Notes under the pieces: model-generated
The model's database searches: none
Told to the model about the DNA's origin: nothing
The model's input: only the letters and a program-made list of their open reading frames with translations
Assembly (NCBI GenBank): GCA_001661515.1
Contig: LUVW01000008.1
Coordinates: 396,019 to 460,018, forward strand
Source of the DNA: Capniomyces stellatus
Taxonomy: Eukaryota; Kickxellomycota; Harpellomycetes; Harpellales; Legeriomycetaceae
Length of the DNA stretch: 64,000 bases
Direction of reading: 5' to 3'
Shown here: positions 9,907-20,329 of the stretch, piece by piece
Position numbering within the stretch: the first letter of the stretch is position 1
Layout of the letters: every line of letters starts with the position of its first letter
Translations under genes and position numbers: made by a program

Positions 9907-12900
9907 TTAAAAGTTGGGTCGACCACCGCCGCCATTAAACTTTGACGACTTTTGTCTTTTCCCGCGACCCCTAGACTTGTTGTTATAAGCATGTCCAGTG
10001 TCAACATTATCCTGCTTGGGATTTTGTTGCTGCTGTTGTTGTTTTTGCATGTAACCATGACCACCAGGGTTACTGCTGGAATTATTACCAGTATTGTTGT
10101 TACCAACATTCCTAGTATTCACGTTGTTGAATCTGTTACTATTGTTGTTATAGTTTTTGTTGAATGAGGTGTTGTTTTGGGAGGAGTTTGAGGTTGAAGT
10201 TTGGACGAACGGTAGACTCTGGTTCTGATCCTGGCTGTCCATGTATCTGACCGGTCTATTAAGCCTTCCATCACCACCACCACTGCTACTACCTTGATCA
10301 TCACCCTCATAATTATTATAGCCATCGTATGCACCATAGGCACCGTAGCTATTCTCATCCATGCCAACGCCCAGTCCAATACCTACCCCAGTGCCCAGAT
10401 CGGCATTGCTATTGACACCTGACTCGTTATATCCATACTTTGGGTTATAATTACCTTGAATTGGTGTGGTATTGTTAGAGCTATTTAATGTCTGGCTCTG
10501 GTTCTGGTTTTGGTTCTGATATCCTCGTTTACCTTTATTTTGATTTTGGAAAGCGTTTCCGGTATTTGGGTCGTTTGAAAACTCTAGGCTTTTGCTCTGG
10601 GTAATTGCAGAGCCGATCCCAGGAATCTGAACAGACTTCGAGCCACTTGAAGGGTCATTAAAGCCAAATCCGAAGCCAAAGCCAAACCCATCATTAGTGT
10701 TTGCGTCCTTTTCACTTTCCCGAAAGTCGTTGTTCCTAAAGTGACTGTTTGAGTTTCCTTTTCCTCTGCCTGCCATTCTGTTCTTAGGACTGGAAATGTT
10801 GTTATCAACACGATCGTTACTACTAGCGTTTCCATAATAACTGGTACCACCCTCGTCATCATCAATGTCACCAAATGACCGTTTGCTTTCTGGTTTGGAA
10901 ATAGACTTGAACTGAGACTGAGTCTGAGACTGAGTTTGGTATTGGTTTTGATTTTGGTTTATATTTGACGAGCTGTCGCTTTTAGGGTATAAATCAGAGG
11001 CAGTTTCACCACTTTGCTTCAAGTTTAAATTAGAAAGCAAGTTCAAATTTAGATTTTGGATCAAACCAGACTGCTGAAGAAGTTGTTGTTGTTGTTGTTG
11101 TTGTTGCTGTTGCTGTTGGAGATGAGGAGGAGGAAGTGGGCGGACATTTCTTTGAACGCCAATTGGTAGTTGATGAGGTGGTGGTAAAGGTAAGGGCAGT
11201 GATGGGGGTGGTACTGGCAAAGGCAGTGGTGGGGGTAATGAGGAAGGTAATGAGGGCGGCAATGGTAAATGCGGTGGATGGTGTGGGTGGCGGTGAGGTG
11301 GGTGGTGTAGCGGCAAGTGAATTGGTGGCTGTGCCGTCAGAACCGGATTCTGCGATGGCAAGTTGCCCTGGTTCTGGTTCTGGTTCTGGTTATGTCTTTG
11401 ATTTTTGTTTTTGCTATTGTTCTGGCCACCAAAAACACCCTGATCTACGTTTCCTGGTTGTTTGTTGATTCCTAGATTTGCAATGTTTGGATTTGGACTG
11501 GGAATTTTGGTGCTTGGACCACCGCTAAAGCTTGGGTTTTTCGAACCAAACCCAGAATCTGGCTTTAAACTTGTGTTGAGGTTAAGATTTGGACTCTGGT
11601 TTAAGTTTGGGTTTAAGTTTGGATTTAAGTTTAGGTTTGGATTTAAATTTGGATTTGGGCTTGGGTTTAAGTTTGGGTTTGGATTGAGGTTTGGGTTTGG
11701 GTTAGGGCTTGGGTACGCGTTTCTATCTTTTGGTTTATCTTTATCCCTTTCTCTTTCTCTTTCCCTTTCCCTTTCTCTTTCTCTGTACCCATCCCTATCC
11801 CGATCTCTGTCACGATCCCGATCTCTGGGTCTATCTCTAACTCTGTCTTTATCGATATCTTTATCCTTGATGTTGACTCCTGTGATCCCATTGGCTGCGT
11901 CATTGTTCTTATCCCGCTCTTTGGCATCTCGATCTCTGCCTCTTGGTTTATTGTCATAGAAACTCAGTGGCTGTTTATTGTCGTTTTTGGCAACGTTTCC
12001 TTGCATTTGAAGATTGATCTTTGGACTGGAGTCAAACTGTGGCCTATTAGCATGGAAAGAATTACCAGAAAACGCTGTATTCTGCGCATTTTGCTGGTTT
12101 CCACGCGCTCTGTTGTTTCTAGGACTAGTTGTTGGTTGGCTGGCTACATTGACATTGACGTTGGTATTAATATTGATATTAGTATTAGTGTTTGGATTGG
12201 TGTTGGGGTTGGGGTTGGGGTTGGTGCTGGCATTGTTGCTTGAGATCTGTTGATCAACTTGGGGTTGGCCTGCATTTCCGCCTTGTTGGTGTACGTGACT
12301 GTCGTTGTTGAACTGTTGCGAGCCAAAGTGTGAAGAGTTGGTGTTAATGCTGGTGTTTGAACTGTTATTGTTGCTGATATTGTTGTTGTTGTTGTTGTTG
12401 TTAGGTCGACTGTTTGGTTTTTGAATGCTTGGGTTTGTTAGCTGGTTGCGGTGGTCAATATTTGGCTGCTGAAAGCCTTGACCAAGTTGCAAGGGAACCC
12501 CCTTGTTAAACTCTAGGCTGAAATTCCGCGAGTATACCGAGTTTTCCAATTCCCACTTTTCAAGCCCAATACTAGCACCAACACCAGCACCAATACCAGT
12601 GTTGCGGTTGGTGTTAAAGTTGGCATCGGAGCTGGGATTGGCAGATCTAAACGAGACCCTCCTTAATTTCTGCAGCAGATCTATAACTGAAATAGCGCCT
12701 TTTATTCGGTCCGATAAAACCATTTTCAGCCACTGCGACTCACGTGTCGACGCGGGAAAGTTGTTGGAGACAGGGGAAATCAGGCGACTCTGGTTTTGAG
12801 ACTGCCCAAAATTATCTGCTGTGTTTTGGCTAGGGTCGAGATCCATGTCTGACGCGGCGGCCTGGGATTGGTCTTGGGGTTTGCTTGCGTTTAGACCTTG

Positions 12901-15900
12901 ATTGTGTGCACCAGTAGTGGGCAAAGACTTGGTACCAGATCTGTTTGAGTAGTAAATGTCCTGGACAAAAGAACTCAGCAGCAAATTGCACTCATCGCTC
13001 AGCCCAGGAAACGCCTTGGTAATACGAACCAACACAGAAAGCAAAACATTGATGACCGAAACGTCGTTGGCACAGTAGTAGCCAGCCAAGAACGGTCTCA
13101 TCGTCGTATTGACATGAGCAAGAACAACTTCTTTGGCCATTGTTTCGCTTGTTTGCATGGGATACTTGACAAACAGGTGGCCCGACAACTCCACTGCAAA
13201 CTTCATTTGCTCCACCAACGGCTGAACTATAAGCTCAGGCAAAAACTCCAAACACGCATGCATTGACGGCACGTTTTCCACCATCTCTCTAGCCAATCCC
13301 AAGCTGTACGTCTCAAAGTGCACCAGCTTCTGCAGGATTTGGTGGTCTAGGAACCGCTGATGGATAAACATAAACAGCAACTGGCTGCTCTTGGACTCCA
13401 TACTACCTCCACTGCCTTTCTTGGGTGGCAACGATTTGATAAACCCAATTATTTCAATCAGCATCTGTATTGACGCCGCGTCCTGAAGCTGCAGCAGCGC
13501 CGAGAAATGCACCATTTTCACCTGCATTCCGCCCTTTTTCTTTGCTGTTATATAGTATAGCTTGCGGTACTTTGACTTGGACATCTGCAGTACATTGTGT
13601 AGAACCGAAAGAAACACTTTTACCAATCTACAATCCCTAAACATCCCCTTATTGCAACAAAAAAGTATCATTGGATCGGCCCAAAGATCCTGGATTGTCC
13701 ACTCGACACAACTGGTATCACCCATAGTATTACTCTTGGTATCACTCATAGTATTGTTCTTGATATTGCCCTTGGTATTGCCCTTGGTATTACTCTTGGT
13801 ATTACTTGTAGTCTTGCTTTGGTTTACTGCTCCAATATTGCCCCTAGACACCTGCCAGCTGTTTACTGTTGCTGTCACTACTCTGCTTGGGTTGATTGAA
13901 TAAAGATAAAACCAAAGCTGGTAAAACTCTTCCAGTACTCTATTTTGGCCCGCCAATTCCTTGGTGTCAGCAAAGTCGCCTCTGTTTACCATCAGCAACA
14001 CTGTATACAGCGCGCTTGAGATAAATCGATCACATGTTCTAAAAATACTGGCTGTTGGTAGCTCCAAGTACCTCGAAAATGCAGATAAAATCAAATTCAC
14101 ATCCAAGCTGCTGCCCTTCCTCACTTTTCTAAACAAACCCTCAAATCTTTCAGTAAGCTCTTTGATTTTGGAATCTTGACTTTGTTCTTTTAACACACAT
14201 TGACTGTATTGATTATGTTGGCTATGTTGAATAGCCCCATCCACTCCCAGTCCCATTGCCGCTGTCTCGCCTGGGTCCATTTGGTACTGGTATTGCGAAA
14301 TAAGCATTGACGTCAGTTCAGGCTGAATCTCTTGGTACTCGTTGTTTCTCTCTTTACCCTCCTTCCCCTTAAATCCAACACCAGTACCAGTACCAGCACC
14401 AACACCAGAACAGCTTTGTTCTAGCAATCTCATTATCCACTTTGCTGGAATAGAGTCCACAATAACATCCGAGTACTCTACTTGTACTTGCATCTCTGTT
14501 CTCTCCACTCCACCAAGCTGTTTGTTTGCTGTAGCTGCAGAGTACCCTGGGACCGTGTTTCCAAACTGCTTTTTGTTGTAATACAGCAGGTAAAACAGAA
14601 ACACTATATAGCTTGCGTCCAGCTCGCTAGCCCCGCCTGGCTCCCTGCTACCACTTGCTCGTATTGGAACCTTGTTTCTTAGTGCCTTGATCAGTACTGG
14701 CTCTGGTATTGGCTTTAAACCATTGTACAAATCCATCGAATCTACATACTGCTTAACCAGCACCACCAGACAGACCAGCTCACCGCTGCCTGCACTGCTC
14801 ATCGACTTGATCAGCCAATCACACGCATCAACTTTTTGCTTCTGAAAATTTCCGCTCTTTATCAGGTAGTACGCTGCCTTATACGCCAGTATCCTCTCGG
14901 TTCTCAACAAAGTATTGTTGTTTGCCTCACGGTTTCTCTCTGGTGTCTCGTTGCACCCAATGTCTAGAATCTTCTCAATCGCTCTGCCGTACATTTTCTT
15001 TGAGCTTTCAGTCGCACTATGGCTTTTGCTGTTCATCCACTCATTCAACATATACAGCCTGCTGGTCGGAAACACAAAATCCATATTTGTAAACTGGAAA
15101 ATCATTGCTTCTGCCTCTTCCATCTGCCTAAACTGAACAAACACCACAAACACCGCAATGCAGTCCCACACTTTTGTCCCCGCCACTCCCTCCAGCATTG
15201 CGTACGACAACTCTACCAGTCTTGGCGGTGATCTAACCACCTGCAACACTGCCAATGCCGCACAGATTTGGACTTGCGTATCTGTTGTCGCCAGCCCTGC
15301 CAACTTTAAACATATTTGAAACCCCGTTGAGCTCATCTCTACGTTTGTGTAGCCCAGTAGCCCACACCACACTCTAACAACATCCTCCCATGGTACACTT
15401 ATGCTATTGTTCTCACTGACACGTTCCAAAACTGCCTCTATTCTTTGCTGGATTACCTTGGCTATCTCCTGGTTCTCTCTCAAGTCTCCTGCTGCTGTCA
15501 AATGTATCCAATCTGCATTCCCTGCTCTGAAAACTCCATTGAGTTCACAAATTGCAGTGTTATTGCTCGCACCACTCTCGTAACTATATGGATCTTCGGT
15601 GTCCATAGCACCAATAGAATTGCTGCTTTCAAATCTCTGTCTAACTAGCCACAGGTAAACATCAAACATGATTTTCCGCTGCTCTATTTCTTGCATGATC
15701 TCGTTCTTGGCGCCTTCGCTGCTTTCTCCAAAAAATATCTTCACACTTTCTTTGATTTCGCTTTGGTAGCCAGTTGAAACTATTGGAAACATGTCAAGCA
15801 TAGTTTGCACCATCCTCAGTCCGTTTCCGCCCTCTTGCTTATACACCTTCAAAAGCGTCTGCTTACTCTTACCCCCAAGCACTAATGCCTCCACCGTCTT

Positions 15901-17364
15901 TCTGGGGTTTATCCAAACCACCCTGCTCCTTTCTACCACCAGCTCTATACACCGCTCAATCTGGCCCATAAGTCCCTCTACATCCTTAATCTCCTCACTA
16001 CACTCCATCTTTTCTCTCCCCTCCACACCTTCTACCTTACGTATCGCCTCCAGCAGCTCTGCAAGCTCGCCTTTTCCTGCCATCCAAAACACACTCCTCA
16101 CCTTAACCCACTTTATACATGACGCCAGTGTCATGTCTATTTCTGCCGTCTGCAGCCCTGAAACCTCTGCTATTCTTCTCTGCTGAAACACCCCCATGAA
16201 TATCGGCAGCTCCTCCAATAAATCAAAATAGCCCAACAGTATCGCCTTAGCTCTATCCCTTAATCCCCCCCTCAGAAACGCAACAAAATTCCGGTTTCGC
16301 TTGTCTATCTGGCTCACCACCCCCTTTGACTGCGCTTTCCACATATCAAGTGCCTCTACCTCAACTTCAAGGTACTCTGCTTCTGTTGTAAGCCCCCTTG
16401 TGTCCGCCTCAAATCCCTCTACCATCTCCGCCAAATCACTCTTCCCTTGTTTTATACCTCCCTTCCTATCATCTCCATCCCCCGCGTACACCCCTACCCC
16501 AACTCCATCGCTGTAAATATCTCTCTCCCTTTTAACCCATCCACTATTTGTCTCTTTGACTCCCGTGCTGGTTTTTCTAATAATCGCTTCAAGTTGATTG
16601 GCTGAAACGTTCTCGTTCACTCGCCCCGCTTTTCTGCTTTTACTCTTAATAAATAGCTGCCTCTTGCTTCCCACCCTGGTTTGCTGAATAGCCTTCTTCC
16701 CATCCAATGCCTCTGTATCCGAGTCTGCGCTGTCCTCCTCCTCCTCCTCCTCCTTTATAAAAAACCCACCATTATCGCACTGTACGCTTGCTTCTATATT
16801 CTTCCGCTTTCCCTCTTGCTCCTGTCGTTCGCTGTAATTCGCTGCGCTGTTTACTCCCGCTTCTATTGCCTTGTCCTCTAAATCATATCTTCTCAGCAGA
16901 TTACCTATTGCACTCTCTCCCCTTGCTTGGACTTTTGCTTTCCCTGAGCTTTGGCTTTTCCTAATCCCCACTGTACCCGACATCATCGCCTTCCCACCAA
17001 GCAATTCCATCTCAAATTCCTCTTCCGAATCCTCCTTCTTTAACAGCTCACTTTTGATGTTTTCTCCATTACCATACTCTGTCTCTTCAGCTTTCATCTC
17101 TCTCAACTCCTCCTGTCTTATCGGTGAATCGCTATCCTCCAACTCTACTTTTATTTTCACTTCTACGCTACTCATTTTGTGTTCATCCTCCTCTTTTCTA
17201 GATTCTCTGTCACCTTCTAAGCCCTTCGCATTGCACTCTGGCTTTCCAGAGCCGCCAATTTCCCCTATAGCCTTCAAGTCCCCCAACTTTATCTCCTGTC
17301 CCTGCTCCACTTCTACCCCCATTTCTACATCCTCGATACCTGTTTCTACTGTTTTAATGTCCAT
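9907..17364 (-). CDS. Integrator complex subunit 2-like protein, 2485 residues
   Basis: INTS2 is a scaffold subunit of Integrator, the nuclear complex that cleaves nascent RNA and terminates RNA polymerase II. The frame is a single uninterrupted exon. Residues 1-350 are acidic and low in complexity. Residues about 360-1565 form a helical core that matches animal INTS2 in order. Matching blocks include KVDACDWLIKSM (near 845), IPAKWIMRLLEQ, DLWADPMILFCCNKGMFRDC, LQLQDAASIQMLIEI and, near residue 1346, LVHFETYS followed by VPSMHACLEFLPEL. This long colinear match is the main evidence. Residues about 1565-2485 are disordered: poly-Asn, an Arg-Asp/Arg-Glu repeat near 1840-1875, Asn-Pro-Leu repeats, a Pro/His-rich block and about 12 Gln near 2083. 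The animal protein is about half this length and lacks such a tail. Codons in the tail repeats are microsatellite-like, so length may vary between strains. Most studied fungi lack Integrator. Confidence 0.8.
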   Translation of the reverse strand: MDIKTVETGIEDVEMGVEVEQGQEIKLGDLKAIGEIGGSGKPECNAKGLEGDRESRKEEDEHKMSSVEVKIKVELEDSDSPIRQEELREMKAEETEYGNGENIKSELLKKEDSEEEFEMELLGGKAMMSGTVGIRKSQSSGKAKVQARGESAIGNLLRRYDLEDKAIEAGVNSAANYSERQEQEGKRKNIEASVQCDNGGFFIKEEEEEEDSADSDTEALDGKKAIQQTRVGSKRQLFIKSKSRKAGRVNENVSANQLEAIIRKTSTGVKETNSGWVKRERDIYSDGVGVGVYAGDGDDRKGGIKQGKSDLAEMVEGFEADTRGLTTEAEYLEVEVEALDMWKAQSKGVVSQIDKRNRNFVAFLRGGLRDRAKAILLGYFDLLEELPIFMGVFQQRRIAEVSGLQTAEIDMTLASCIKWVKVRSVFWMAGKGELAELLEAIRKVEGVEGREKMECSEEIKDVEGLMGQIERCIELVVERSRVVWINPRKTVEALVLGGKSKQTLLKVYKQEGGNGLRMVQTMLDMFPIVSTGYQSEIKESVKIFFGESSEGAKNEIMQEIEQRKIMFDVYLWLVRQRFESSNSIGAMDTEDPYSYESGASNNTAICELNGVFRAGNADWIHLTAAGDLRENQEIAKVIQQRIEAVLERVSENNSISVPWEDVVRVWCGLLGYTNVEMSSTGFQICLKLAGLATTDTQVQICAALAVLQVVRSPPRLVELSYAMLEGVAGTKVWDCIAVFVVFVQFRQMEEAEAMIFQFTNMDFVFPTSRLYMLNEWMNSKSHSATESSKKMYGRAIEKILDIGCNETPERNREANNNTLLRTERILAYKAAYYLIKSGNFQKQKVDACDWLIKSMSSAGSGELVCLVVLVKQYVDSMDLYNGLKPIPEPVLIKALRNKVPIRASGSREPGGASELDASYIVFLFYLLYYNKKQFGNTVPGYSAATANKQLGGVERTEMQVQVEYSDVIVDSIPAKWIMRLLEQSCSGVGAGTGTGVGFKGKEGKERNNEYQEIQPELTSMLISQYQYQMDPGETAAMGLGVDGAIQHSQHNQYSQCVLKEQSQDSKIKELTERFEGLFRKVRKGSSLDVNLILSAFSRYLELPTASIFRTCDRFISSALYTVLLMVNRGDFADTKELAGQNRVLEEFYQLWFYLYSINPSRVVTATVNSWQVSRGNIGAVNQSKTTSNTKSNTKGNTKGNIKNNTMSDTKSNTMGDTSCVEWTIQDLWADPMILFCCNKGMFRDCRLVKVFLSVLHNVLQMSKSKYRKLYYITAKKKGGMQVKMVHFSALLQLQDAASIQMLIEIIGFIKSLPPKKGSGGSMESKSSQLLFMFIHQRFLDHQILQKLVHFETYSLGLAREMVENVPSMHACLEFLPELIVQPLVEQMKFAVELSGHLFVKYPMQTSETMAKEVVLAHVNTTMRPFLAGYYCANDVSVINVLLSVLVRITKAFPGLSDECNLLLSSFVQDIYYSNRSGTKSLPTTGAHNQGLNASKPQDQSQAAASDMDLDPSQNTADNFGQSQNQSRLISPVSNNFPASTRESQWLKMVLSDRIKGAISVIDLLQKLRRVSFRSANPSSDANFNTNRNTGIGAGVGASIGLEKWELENSVYSRNFSLEFNKGVPLQLGQGFQQPNIDHRNQLTNPSIQKPNSRPNNNNNNNNISNNNSSNTSINTNSSHFGSQQFNNDSHVHQQGGNAGQPQVDQQISSNNASTNPNPNPNTNPNTNTNININTNVNVNVASQPTTSPRNNRARGNQQNAQNTAFSGNSFHANRPQFDSSPKINLQMQGNVAKNDNKQPLSFYDNKPRGRDRDAKERDKNNDAANGITGVNIKDKDIDKDRVRDRPRDRDRDRDRDRDGYRERERERERERERDKDKPKDRNAYPSPNPNPNLNPNPNLNPSPNPNLNPNLNLNPNLNPNLNQSPNLNLNTSLKPDSGFGSKNPSFSGGPSTKIPSPNPNIANLGINKQPGNVDQGVFGGQNNSKNKNQRHNQNQNQNQGNLPSQNPVLTAQPPIHLPLHHPPHRHPHHPPHLPLPPSLPSSLPPPLPLPVPPPSLPLPLPPPHQLPIGVQRNVRPLPPPHLQQQQQQQQQQQQLLQQSGLIQNLNLNLLSNLNLKQSGETASDLYPKSDSSSNINQNQNQYQTQSQTQSQFKSISKPESKRSFGDIDDDEGGTSYYGNASSNDRVDNNISSPKNRMAGRGKGNSNSHFRNNDFRESEKDANTNDGFGFGFGFGFNDPSSGSKSVQIPGIGSAITQSKSLEFSNDPNTGNAFQNQNKGKRGYQNQNQNQSQTLNSSNNTTPIQGNYNPKYGYNESGVNSNADLGTGVGIGLGVGMDENSYGAYGAYDGYNNYEGDDQGSSSGGGDGRLNRPVRYMDSQDQNQSLPFVQTSTSNSSQNNTSFNKNYNNNSNRFNNVNTRNVGNNNTGNNSSSNPGGHGYMQKQQQQQQNPKQDNVDTGHAYNNKSRGRGKRQKSSKFNGGGGRPNF

Positions 17365-20329
17365 ATTATATTCATTTACTCCTCCCTTTGGCTTTTTTCT
17401 GTCTTTTTCTTTATCTTATTCCTTCCGCTATTACTAGTGTCTATCTTTCTTCATTCGCCTATGTTTATATCCTATTCGTATACTACTTTGCTTTTTTTAA
17501 TTCTCCAATATCCGTGTCTGCTCTATAAAAACATTGCGTCCGATATGTTATCGCTAGGCGCTCTCTATCTATATTCCTGTATCCTTATACTTTTACACTC
17601 AGTCCCTACTGCTTCCACTGGTCCGCAGCTTCAATTAACTCTCTTAACGCGTCTATAAAGTCTTTACAGTACAAAGCAACCGTTCATACTGTTATTATTT
17701 TTTTTGCCATTTTTGGTATGTATTATATCATTAATGTATGTTTGTGCTGGGTGCACACCCAAATATAATAATGGTTAGATCCCATGTATATTTCGTGGCT
17801 ATGTTCCTCAGTTATGCTACGTGTTTGCGTTTCTCAGTTATGTTGTGGTGTGTTGTTATACTCTGTGCGCTCTATTCAACTCTTTCTGACAACTTCAACC
17901 TCACTCGCTTAGTTTATTTATAGCCCCTGTTGCTTAAAGTGTACACACTTTGGCGCAGACTACTCCCACTTTTATTAAATAAAGCACTCGCTCTCACTAT
18001 GCCTCCCTATTGCTAGGCAAGAATAAAAGTCAAGTACTCGCTAAAATAAAATAAAATTAAATGGCAGTAAGCACGGCAGCTATGGCAACTACTATCCCTG
18101 CGCCAGCAGTCTCTATTTAGCTGTTGGGCTTAGACTTGAGTCTTTTCTTTTGGATTTTTAAACCAAGTGGTTCTCAACAACTCCAAGTTTGGCTTTAAAC
18201 TCCTCTTACAGTCTATTTTGAGGTATATTTGCTCTTTCTTTTCCTTTTTCTATTTATATTTCCTTTTTAGGCTGGTATGGCAGCTCCTAGAAGCTTCAAA
18301 GCCCAGAGACTCAAGCTAAGCACCATGTCACACTGTATCTTTACAATGTACCAAGTATGCCACGAAGGGCAAATACAGAGCTTAGAATACCAGTGACCAG
18401 CTTGTCAAGACTGGCTTTGTATAAAGACATGTGTTCTCAGCTGCAAGAGCGCTTTCTACAGCCAACACCAATCTAGTGTGTTGGTACTCTCACGCTTAGT
18501 TCCTTGCTTTATTTATAGCTTTAGCTGAGCAGCTATCGCAGTTGTAAATATTGGCTATACAAGCTCAGCGGGCATTTCCTGACGTTTTTTTTCCTCAATT
18601 TAGTTGCTACTTGTTATTATTAGTAATAATAGCTAGCGAATTTCGGATTTATTAGCTATTACCAACTGCTATTACTACCATTCGTTGATTCCTGAATTTC
18701 AGTTTGCTTCCAATTCATTTAATAGCCCCAATTATTATATAAACCTAATATAGCCTTTTACCTATTTAATTTATAGCAAAAACAGAAAGAAAATAAAAGT
18801 TATACTTGGGCTATCTATTAATTTACGTTGTAGTTTTAAATTCCATACCAGCCAATCAAAAAACAGTATAACCAAATTTATTTTAGCAAGCCACCCAATA
18901 TATTTTGCAGAATCTTGGTGCTTTTTACGTATTTTTTTAATATTAAATCACTGCACATTATTTCCCAGTTATATTCTTTTAGTGAATAAAACACAATGCA
19001 AGTACTTTTTTTTCTCCTAGCCAAAAAGTGTTTTAATCTTTCTCGAGTTGCCTATTGGTTGGTTTAGGTTTAAATTATAAAACTTCTTTACCTTTTTTTA
19101 TATAGTTTTATCACTTTTGGAGGTTTGGTAACCAAATTAACAGAAATTTTGAATGTAAAAAAAAAAATAGCCAGTAATTTAAATGGTTATTGCTTCAGTT
19201 TACAGATTCAAACTGTTGTAATTTTTTTTTAGTGCTGCCTGATGGGTTATTAATTAAAAAATAAGCTAAAGAATTTATTTTTAATAAAGGACATTTGGCT
19301 TTAATGTTTGCAAAAAAAAAAGAAACATGATTCTGAAGTCCCAAATCTATAGTATTTATACTTTTTTTTTCCATTACAGGAAAAAAAATTGCTAAATTGT
19401 TTGAACTCATTGTTAAATAATGTTTTTGCATTCTTTTTTTTATACTACTTGAATTCTACAACCCATCTCTTTTGACGTAATGTTTTATTGGCTGTAATTC
19501 TTTTTATTTGGCTCCAATATTTAAACGTTTCTAATAGATTTCTCTTGTTTTTATTATTATCTTTTATTGTGAGATTGCTTCTATTATTCCACGATTTTTT
19601 ACTATTGACATTATTACTAATGTTTTAGTCCTATATTTACACAATGTCTAGGACTATGCATTGTTTCTATTATCGTTAATCATACAATAAAAGCGGTTAA
19701 TATTCCAGTCTTTGTACCCTATACCCTATTTGATCATTGGGCTTTTTCTATGTATTTTTTAATTTAGTGCAATTAATTCATTCCATAGAACCAACTCTCT
19801 ACACTTTACTATGACGCCCTCCCAATATTAAAACCGTTCTGCCAAAAAAAATGGTTTTGAAAAATAGCGGGACTTGGTGTTGGAGTGCTAGTGTTACGTT
19901 TTGCTCTGTTCTCTCTCTTAAACCCAAACTATTACAGCTACCATACATAGTTTAAACTACTCTACCTGTTCAACCTCATTAAGTGGGAACTCCCAATAAA
20001 GTACCCCAAATACACATCCCTCTCTCACTTTATCTCCCTTTTTTTTCTAATTTTTTCTCTCTTTCTTTTCTACTTTTTTCTCTCTCTTTCTTTTCTGCTT
20101 TTTTCTTTCTCTTTCTTTTATACTTTAGTTTATCTATTTCTCTACCTTATTTTATATCTGTGTATATCTAGACTAGAAAAATAGATACGCCAAGTTGGTA
20201 TTTCACTGCCAAAATCAATCGCTATTCCTAACAACAAAACAAAACATAATATCTAAACATAATACAGTACCATCCAACAGAAATTAATACCCCAATAAAC
20301 TCTAATATCTAAGCAAAGTTGATTTGATA
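17365..20329. other. AT-rich spacer upstream of the INTS2-like gene
   Basis: The first part is pyrimidine-rich and likely holds the INTS2-like promoter. A better-composed island at 18271-18527 is listed separately. The rest is AT-rich with poly-A and poly-T runs, and I see no intact gene. It adjoins the decayed sorting nexin gene. Confidence 0.5.
18271..18527 (+). pseudogene. Coding-like island with one in-frame stop, family unknown
   Basis: After an acceptor-like TTTTTAG at 18264-18270, one plus-strand frame reads for about 85 codons with a single TGA at 18394-18396. It is rich in Cys around the stop: TMYQVCHEGQ before it and PACQDWLCIKTCVLSC after it. The pattern suggests a broken zinc-binding domain, but I cannot name a family. 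The stretch is less AT-rich than its flanks. Chance openness is possible because a second frame (18287-18476) is also open. Confidence 0.25.

Noticed and set aside
11570..11720. Telomere-like GGTTTA/GGTTTG repeat words
   Set aside because: They encode the Asn-Pro and Asn-Leu repeat of the INTS2-like tail on the minus strand and lie far from a contig end. They are coding microsatellite, not telomeric DNA.
11462..11959. Plus-strand 165-codon frame opposite the INTS2-like tail
   Set aside because: It is the mirror of the Asn-Pro-Leu and Arg-Asp repeats. Its Phe-Gly-Leu and Ser-Leu repeats are reverse complements of those codons and it has no independent coding signal.
15791..17437. Plus-strand frames of 131 and 188 codons
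   Set aside because: They lie fully inside the INTS2-like coding sequence on the other strand and are Ser/Pro/Thr-rich shadows of it.
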